Shown here: piece after piece, positions 5,608 to 8,456 of the stretch
Layout of the letters: the number at the start of each line of letters is the position of its first letter
How positions within the stretch are numbered: the first letter of the stretch is position 1
Assembly: GCA_947365485.1 (NCBI GenBank)
Contig: CANAXK010000062.1
Location: 1-8,456 of the forward strand
DNA length: 8,456 nt
Direction of reading: 5' to 3'
Source of the DNA: an uncultured bacterium
Lineage (GTDB): Bacteria; Cyanobacteriota; Vampirovibrionia; Gastranaerophilales; Gastranaerophilaceae
Made by a program: the position numbers and the translations under genes
The notes under the pieces: generated by a model
Told to the model about the DNA's origin: nothing
What the model saw: the letters and a program-made list of their open reading frames with translations, nothing else
The model's database searches: none

Positions 5608-6540
5608 ATGCTAACAAAACAAGAATTACTGGACCTATATAATTCAGACTTAAACGAACTTTTAAACGAGTCAAAAAAATACCTCAAAGACGAGGTTGAA
5701 TTTTGCTCAATAATAAATGCGCGCAACGGCAAATGCTCTCAGAACTGCCGCTACTGCGCACAGAGCTCGCACTACAACACAGAAATCGAATCATACCCGC
5801 TTATGGATGTTGAAACAGTTGTGAATGCTGCAAAAGACAGCGTTAAAAACGGCGCTGACAGGGTTGCAATTGTTACATCAGGAAAAACCCCTGATGAAAG
5901 CGACTTTGACACAATGCTCGATATGATTAAGGCTTTGAACAAAGAAGGTATTAAAAGCTGCGCAAGTATTGGAATCCTTAACGACGAGCAGGCAAAAAGA
6001 CTTGCAGAGGCAGGGCTTGTAAGATTCCACCACAACATTAACACCTGCAAATCTTACCACCCGCAAATCTGCACCACACACACTTATGAAGACAGAATCA
6101 ACACAACAAAGCTTGTACAAAAATACGGAATCGAGCTTTGCTGCGGCGTGATTATCGGGATGGGTGAAACTGCGGAGCAGAGAGTTGAAATGGCAATGGA
6201 GCTTGCAGAAATCAATCCGGATAGCATTCCTGTAAACATTCTTACTCCGATTCCGAACACTCCGTTTGAGAGCTATATTGACAAAATCGACGAAGAGAAT
6301 ATTTTGAGAACCCTTGCAATATTCAAAATCGCCTGCCCGAACGCTTCAATAAGAATTGCAGGCGGCAAAAAAGCAAGACTTTCAGAAGAGACTATTGAAA
6401 AAGCTTTCAGATACTGCGCAGATTCTACGATTGTGGGGAATTACCTGACTACAACTGGATTTACACCTGATGAGGACGAAAAATTAATCAATAAGATAGG
6501 ACGTAAACTGAAAAAATGCCACTCTTTAAGCTGTTCTTAA
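5608..6540 (+). CDS. bioB: Biotin synthase (radical SAM)
   Basis: BioB inserts sulfur into dethiobiotin to make biotin, using S-adenosylmethionine radicals. The radical-SAM motif CSQNCRYC places C43, C47 and C50 on the [4Fe-4S] cluster, followed by AQSSHY typical of BioB. At 310 residues the length is normal. Further landmarks are KSCASIG (C118, equivalent to E. coli C128), ELCCGVIIGMGE (C178, equivalent to C188) and IRIAGGK (R249, equivalent to R260). The residue aligned with E. coli C97 is Ala87 in DRVAIVTSG, and extra cysteines occur at 147, 155 and 179, so the auxiliary cluster is probably not the classical [2Fe-2S]. A perfect AGGAGG (5598-5603) precedes the ATG. Its 3' end overlaps the next gene by 25 bases. 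No other biotin gene is in view. Confidence 0.95.
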   Translation: MLTKQELLDLYNSDLNELLNESKKYLKDEVEFCSIINARNGKCSQNCRYCAQSSHYNTEIESYPLMDVETVVNAAKDSVKNGADRVAIVTSGKTPDESDFDTMLDMIKALNKEGIKSCASIGILNDEQAKRLAEAGLVRFHHNINTCKSYHPQICTTHTYEDRINTTKLVQKYGIELCCGVIIGMGETAEQRVEMAMELAEINPDSIPVNILTPIPNTPFESYIDKIDEENILRTLAIFKIACPNASIRIAGGKKARLSEETIEKAFRYCADSTIVGNYLTTTGFTPDEDEKLINKIGRKLKKCHSLSCS

Positions 6541-7055
6541 TCTTTGTTAAAATAGGCGCAATCCTGCTCGGAGGCGGGTACGTAATCCTTCCGATTATGA
6601 CAAACGAGTTTGTGGATAAGAGGAACCTTGTCTCACACGACGATATAATCGACTATTTTGCACTCTCGCAGTCACTTCCGGGGATTATTGCTGCAAACAT
6701 GTCAATGTTTATTGGCTACAAGCTCAAAGGCAAGTGGGGAGCACTTGCTGCAATGATTGGCGTGACCTTTGTTCCGTTCTGGTGCATTGTGCTTCTGGCC
6801 TCAATTATCGGAGCTCTGGTTAATAACAGCTACGTACAAGGCGCGCTCTGGGGTGTGGGAGTTGCTGTTATTGCGTTAATTATACTTACTGTAAGAGAAA
6901 TGTGGCAAAAATCAACCAGAAGTGCTTATTTCTATGCGATTTTTGTGCTTACGCTTTTGACACTTCTTGTGTTCAAACTCTCGCCAATCCAGACAATACT
7001 TATGTTTTCCATTCTTGGCGTAGTTTATAAAAGATTGTGGGAGGCAAAACAATGA
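6516..7055 (+). CDS. chrA: Short-chain ChrA-type (CHR family) transporter, first half
   Basis: This 179-residue membrane protein is one half of a two-gene CHR transporter; full-length ChrA has two such domains in one chain of about 400 residues. It starts MPLFKLFLIFVKIGAILLGG and carries the signature GGGY at 19-22 and SLPGIIAAN at 53-61. About six hydrophobic segments follow (roughly 5-29, 48-68, 75-100, 108-127, 137-153, 158-172). The ATG lies inside bioB, overlapping its last 25 bases. The nearest purine-rich sequence (AGGA near 6499) is rather far from the ATG, so translation may be coupled to bioB. CHR proteins export chromate in known cases; many in anaerobes have no tested substrate. 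The second motif has GII where its partner has GPV. Confidence 0.88.
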   Translation: MPLFKLFLIFVKIGAILLGGGYVILPIMTNEFVDKRNLVSHDDIIDYFALSQSLPGIIAANMSMFIGYKLKGKWGALAAMIGVTFVPFWCIVLLASIIGALVNNSYVQGALWGVGVAVIALIILTVREMWQKSTRSAYFYAIFVLTLLTLLVFKLSPIQTILMFSILGVVYKRLWEAKQ

Positions 7056-7588
7056 TTTACCTCCATTTGTTTCTGGAATTTTTTAAAATTGGGCTGTTTT
7101 CATTCGGAGGTGGCTATGCTACAATCCCATTTCTGTACCATATTTCAGAGGTTTACAGGTGGTATTCTCTGGACGAGTTGACCCAGATGGTTGCAGTGGC
7201 TTCAATTACCCCGGGGCCCGTGGGCATAAATGTTGCAACTTACGCGGGGCTGAAAAGCGCGGGGATTATAGGTGCAGCGCTTGCAACATCAGCAGAAATG
7301 CTTCCGTCGTTTTTTCTTGTGATAATTGTGTCCAAACTCTTGAGAAAATTCAGTGACAATTTTTATGTAAAATCAGCAATTGAGACTCTGAAACCAATAA
7401 GCGGCGCACTTTTGACCTCTGTTGCAATCGGGCTCTTGAAGCCGGAAATCAGGGATGTCAAGGCGATGGTTCTACTGGGGATTCTGCTTTTGATAAGCTG
7501 GAAGTCTAAAAAAGACCCGCTGTTTTATATTATTATTGCAGCGATAGCAGGAGTCTTTGTGACTTTTTTCCCTGCTCTACTCCTCTAA
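7052..7588 (+). CDS. chrA: Short-chain ChrA-type (CHR family) transporter, second half
   Basis: This is the partner of the preceding gene, 178 residues. The frame is open from GTG 7037, but ATG 7052 is chosen: GGGAGG (7039-7044) lies seven bases upstream, and ATG 7052 overlaps the upstream stop in the classic ATGA coupling. The motifs GGGY (19-22) and TPGPVGINVA (53-62) align position for position with the first half, and the second is the canonical version. Hydrophobic segments span roughly 4-30, 45-66, 70-98, 113-130, 136-150 and 157-176. Paired short CHR proteins of this type are thought to work together as a heterodimer with opposite membrane orientation (family knowledge). The last 12 bases overlap the minus-strand small ORF at 7577-7705. 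No terminator is visible after it on the plus strand. Confidence 0.9.
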   Translation: MIYLHLFLEFFKIGLFSFGGGYATIPFLYHISEVYRWYSLDELTQMVAVASITPGPVGINVATYAGLKSAGIIGAALATSAEMLPSFFLVIIVSKLLRKFSDNFYVKSAIETLKPISGALLTSVAIGLLKPEIRDVKAMVLLGILLLISWKSKKDPLFYIIIAAIAGVFVTFFPALLL

Positions 7589-7705
7589 ATCTTCCCCATC
7601 TTCGTCCACTACTTTTCTGTAATAATTTGCCACCTTTTTGTCAAATTCCTTGCGCATCTCGCCAACATAGTCTAGCACCAGAATCATCGCAAGAGATATG
7701 CCCAA
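7577..7705 (-). CDS. Small hypothetical protein, 42 residues, TTG start
   Basis: Minus-strand frame with a TTG start at 7705-7703 and a TAG at 7579-7577. It is supported by a near-consensus promoter (7735-7763), a predicted start site near 7728, and GAGG (7717-7714) eight bases before the TTG. The product starts with a short hydrophobic stretch (MGISLAMILVLDYVGEM), continues as a charged likely helix (RKEFDKKVANYYRKVV) and ends very acidic (DEDGEDLEE). The hydrophobic part is short for a membrane helix, but it lengthens by a few residues if an upstream ATT is used. I know no family. The layout, hydrophobic head and charged tail, could suit a small membrane-associated peptide or a regulator. 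It converges on and overlaps the end of the second chrA gene by 12 bases, and is divergent from the AbrB-like gene across a large palindrome. Confidence 0.5.
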   Translation of the reverse strand: MGISLAMILVLDYVGEMRKEFDKKVANYYRKVVDEDGEDLEE

Positions 7706-7721
7706 AATATCACCCTCTACC

Positions 7722-7755
7722 TTGTTTTAATTATGTTATAACATAGTTAAAACAA
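7722..7755. repeat. 34-bp near-perfect inverted repeat, probable operator
   Basis: Left arm TTGTTTTAATTATGTTA and right arm TAACATAGTTAAAACAA are complementary at 16 of 17 positions, the only mismatch being T7731 against G7746. The central 14 bases (7732-7745, TATGTTATAACATA) are a perfect palindrome. The repeat covers the -10 and most of the spacer of the minus-strand promoter and lies upstream of the plus-strand -10 of the AbrB-like gene. It has no U-tract and no GC core, so it is an operator rather than a terminator. Confidence 0.75.
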
Positions 7756-7763
7756 CCTGTCAA
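7735..7763 (-). promoter_or_regulatory. Strong promoter driving the 42-residue minus-strand ORF
   Basis: On the minus strand a perfect TTGACA (7763-7758) is followed after exactly 17 bases by TATAAC (7740-7735), which matches five of six bases of the -10 consensus. This is the best promoter match in the window. Its -10 lies inside the 34-bp inverted repeat, which suggests repression by a protein bound there. Confidence 0.75.
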
Positions 7764-7770
7764 TTTCTGC

Positions 7771-7790
7771 TGTTATAATATTATTATAAT
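7771..7790 (+). promoter_or_regulatory. Promoter of the AbrB-like gene / thrC operon
   Basis: TG at 7771-7772, one base and TATAAT at 7774-7779 form a perfect extended -10; a second TATAAT sits at 7785-7790. No good -35 is seen, but the inverted repeat lies just upstream, centred about 47 bases before the predicted start near 7786. Confidence 0.6.
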
Positions 7791-7803
7791 AAGTGGAGGT
7801 CAG

Positions 7804-7956
7804 ATGAAGAAACTTACACAAATTGGAAACAGCTGGGGAGTTATCATTCCCAAGGCGTTTTTGGAGGTTATGGGAATCAATCCCGTGAAGGACAAAATCG
7901 ACGTGGATATGGAAAACAAGGTGTTAAAAATCCAGAAGGCTAAAGAGGAAAAATAA
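7804..7956 (+). CDS. AbrB/MazE/SpoVT-type DNA-binding protein, 50 residues
   Basis: The 50-residue product begins MKKLTQIGNSWGVIIPKAFL, the swapped-hairpin AbrB fold signature (IGNSxGVxIPK) seen in MazE antitoxins and AbrB/SpoVT regulators. It ends in a lysine/glutamate tail (KAKEEK). These proteins act as dimers that bind AT-rich palindromes, often their own promoter. GTGGAGG (7793-7799) lies four bases before the ATG, and an extended -10 precedes it. No MazF-like toxin follows: the next gene, 14 bases on, is thrC, so the two are likely co-transcribed. It could be an orphan regulator acting on the 34-bp palindrome, or the antitoxin half of an unusual pair with the divergent 42-residue ORF. 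The family call is strong; the target and role are inferred. Confidence 0.85.
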   Translation: MKKLTQIGNSWGVIIPKAFLEVMGINPVKDKIDVDMENKVLKIQKAKEEK

Positions 7957-7970
7957 GAAAGGTTTAAACT

Positions 7971-8456
7971 ATGTACTATCAAGGTCTTATTAACAAATAC
8001 AGAAAATACTTACCGGTTACAGATTCTACACCGGTTGTGACACTCAACGAAGGTAACACGCCTTTGATTAAGGCTGATAACCTTGCGAAAAAAATCGGGC
8101 TGGAAGCCAATATTTACTTGAAATTCGAAGGCTGTAACCCTACAGGAAGTTTTAAAGACCGCGGCATGACAATGGCTGTTACCAAAGCTAAAGAAGCCGG
8201 CGCAAACGCGATTATTTGCGCTTCAACCGGAAACACATCCGCTTCTGCTGCTGCGTATGGCGCAAAAGCAGGTATCAAAACCTTTGTGCTTATTCCGGAC
8301 GGCTACATTGCGTTAGGAAAACTCTCACAGGCAATGATGTACGGTGCAGAAATTATCGCGATTCAGGGAAATTTCGACCAGGCGCTCGATTGCGTACGCG
8401 AGATTTCTGCAACACACCCGATAACTTTGGTAAACTCTGTTAACCCGTTCAGAATC
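7971..8456 (+). CDS. thrC: Threonine synthase, N-terminal part (runs off the right edge)
   Basis: ThrC converts O-phosphohomoserine to threonine with pyridoxal phosphate, the last step of threonine synthesis in the cytoplasm. The first 162 residues are present. [10 protein letters not shown] (56-65) places the PLP-binding lysine at K62, and STGNTS (85-90) is the phosphate-binding loop. LNEGNTPLI (25-33) and VNSVNPFRI at the end are also typical. The sequence pattern follows the short, Bacillus-like form (about 350 residues), so roughly half of the gene lies outside the window. AGAAAGG (7956-7962) is eight bases upstream of the ATG. It follows the AbrB-like gene by 14 bases and probably shares its promoter. 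Confidence 0.95.
   Translation, partial: MYYQGLINKYRKYLPVTDSTPVVTLNEGNTPLIKADNLAKKIGLEANIYLKFEGCNPTGSFKDRGMTMAVTKAKEAGANAIICASTGNTSASAAAYGAKAGIKTFVLIPDGYIALGKLSQAMMYGAEIIAIQGNFDQALDCVREISATHPITLVNSVNPFRI

Noticed and set aside
5772..6120. Two overlapping minus-strand open frames inside bioB
   Set aside because: Both are antisense shadows of a gene with clear catalytic motifs.
7159..7356. Alternative plus-strand frame inside the second chrA gene
   Set aside because: Out of frame with the conserved TPGPVG motif and without a start signal.
7800..7982. Minus-strand open frame across the AbrB-like gene
   Set aside because: The plus strand encodes a recognisable AbrB/MazE domain here with a ribosome site and promoter; the minus frame has neither.
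8216..8443. Alternative plus-strand frame inside thrC
   Set aside because: Out of frame with a clear threonine synthase sequence.

Overview
The window looks like chromosomal DNA from an AT-rich, anaerobic, gut-type bacterium with clean Shine-Dalgarno sites and bacterial promoters. My best guess is a non-photosynthetic cyanobacterial relative (Melainabacteria/Gastranaerophilales). That guess rests on several features: a long-form PPi-dependent phosphofructokinase, a biotin synthase with an anaerobe-type cysteine pattern, a split chromate-type transporter, and short lineage-restricted hypothetical proteins (one with an N-terminal 'NQTN...GKLI' region). It is inference from gene style, not a database result.

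Layout, left to right. Positions 1-141 are the tail of an unknown protein, followed by a small gene that appears broken by two one-base losses in A-runs (144-351). A ZIP-family metal transporter (zupT-like, 377-1180, +) converges on a 110-residue coiled-coil hypothetical (1183-1515, -). That gene is divergent from the PPi-phosphofructokinase (1622-3301, +). An 18-bp-stem bidirectional terminator (3313-3351) separates pfp from a convergent small cupin (3357-3662, -). Upstream of the cupin lies a minus-strand 57-residue gene (3833-4006, -) with its own terminator. A 329-base gap (4007-4335) then leads to a 156-residue hypothetical (4336-4806, +) with a strong terminator.

The next block is a compact plus-strand run: an SDR oxidoreductase (4894-5589), biotin synthase bioB (5608-6540) and two half-size ChrA-type transporters (6516-7055 and 7052-7588). 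They are joined by short gaps or overlaps, so they probably share a transcript. The run meets a 42-residue minus-strand small ORF (7577-7705) with a near-consensus promoter. The -10 of that promoter lies inside a 34-bp inverted repeat. Divergent from it is a 50-residue AbrB/MazE-type DNA-binding protein (7804-7956), followed 14 bases later by threonine synthase thrC (7971 to the window end, partial).

The most notable observations are: (1) two genes, zupT and the SDR, have an extended -10 element ending exactly 6 bases before ATG and no Shine-Dalgarno site, which predicts leaderless mRNAs; (2) the small-ORF / 34-bp palindrome / AbrB-like divergent locus; (3) BioB lacks the cysteine equivalent to E. 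coli Cys97 and has extra cysteines, suggesting a different auxiliary sulfur-donor cluster; (4) small genes of 57, 42 and 50 codons that a length cut-off would miss. No rRNA, tRNA, CRISPR array or insertion sequence was seen.
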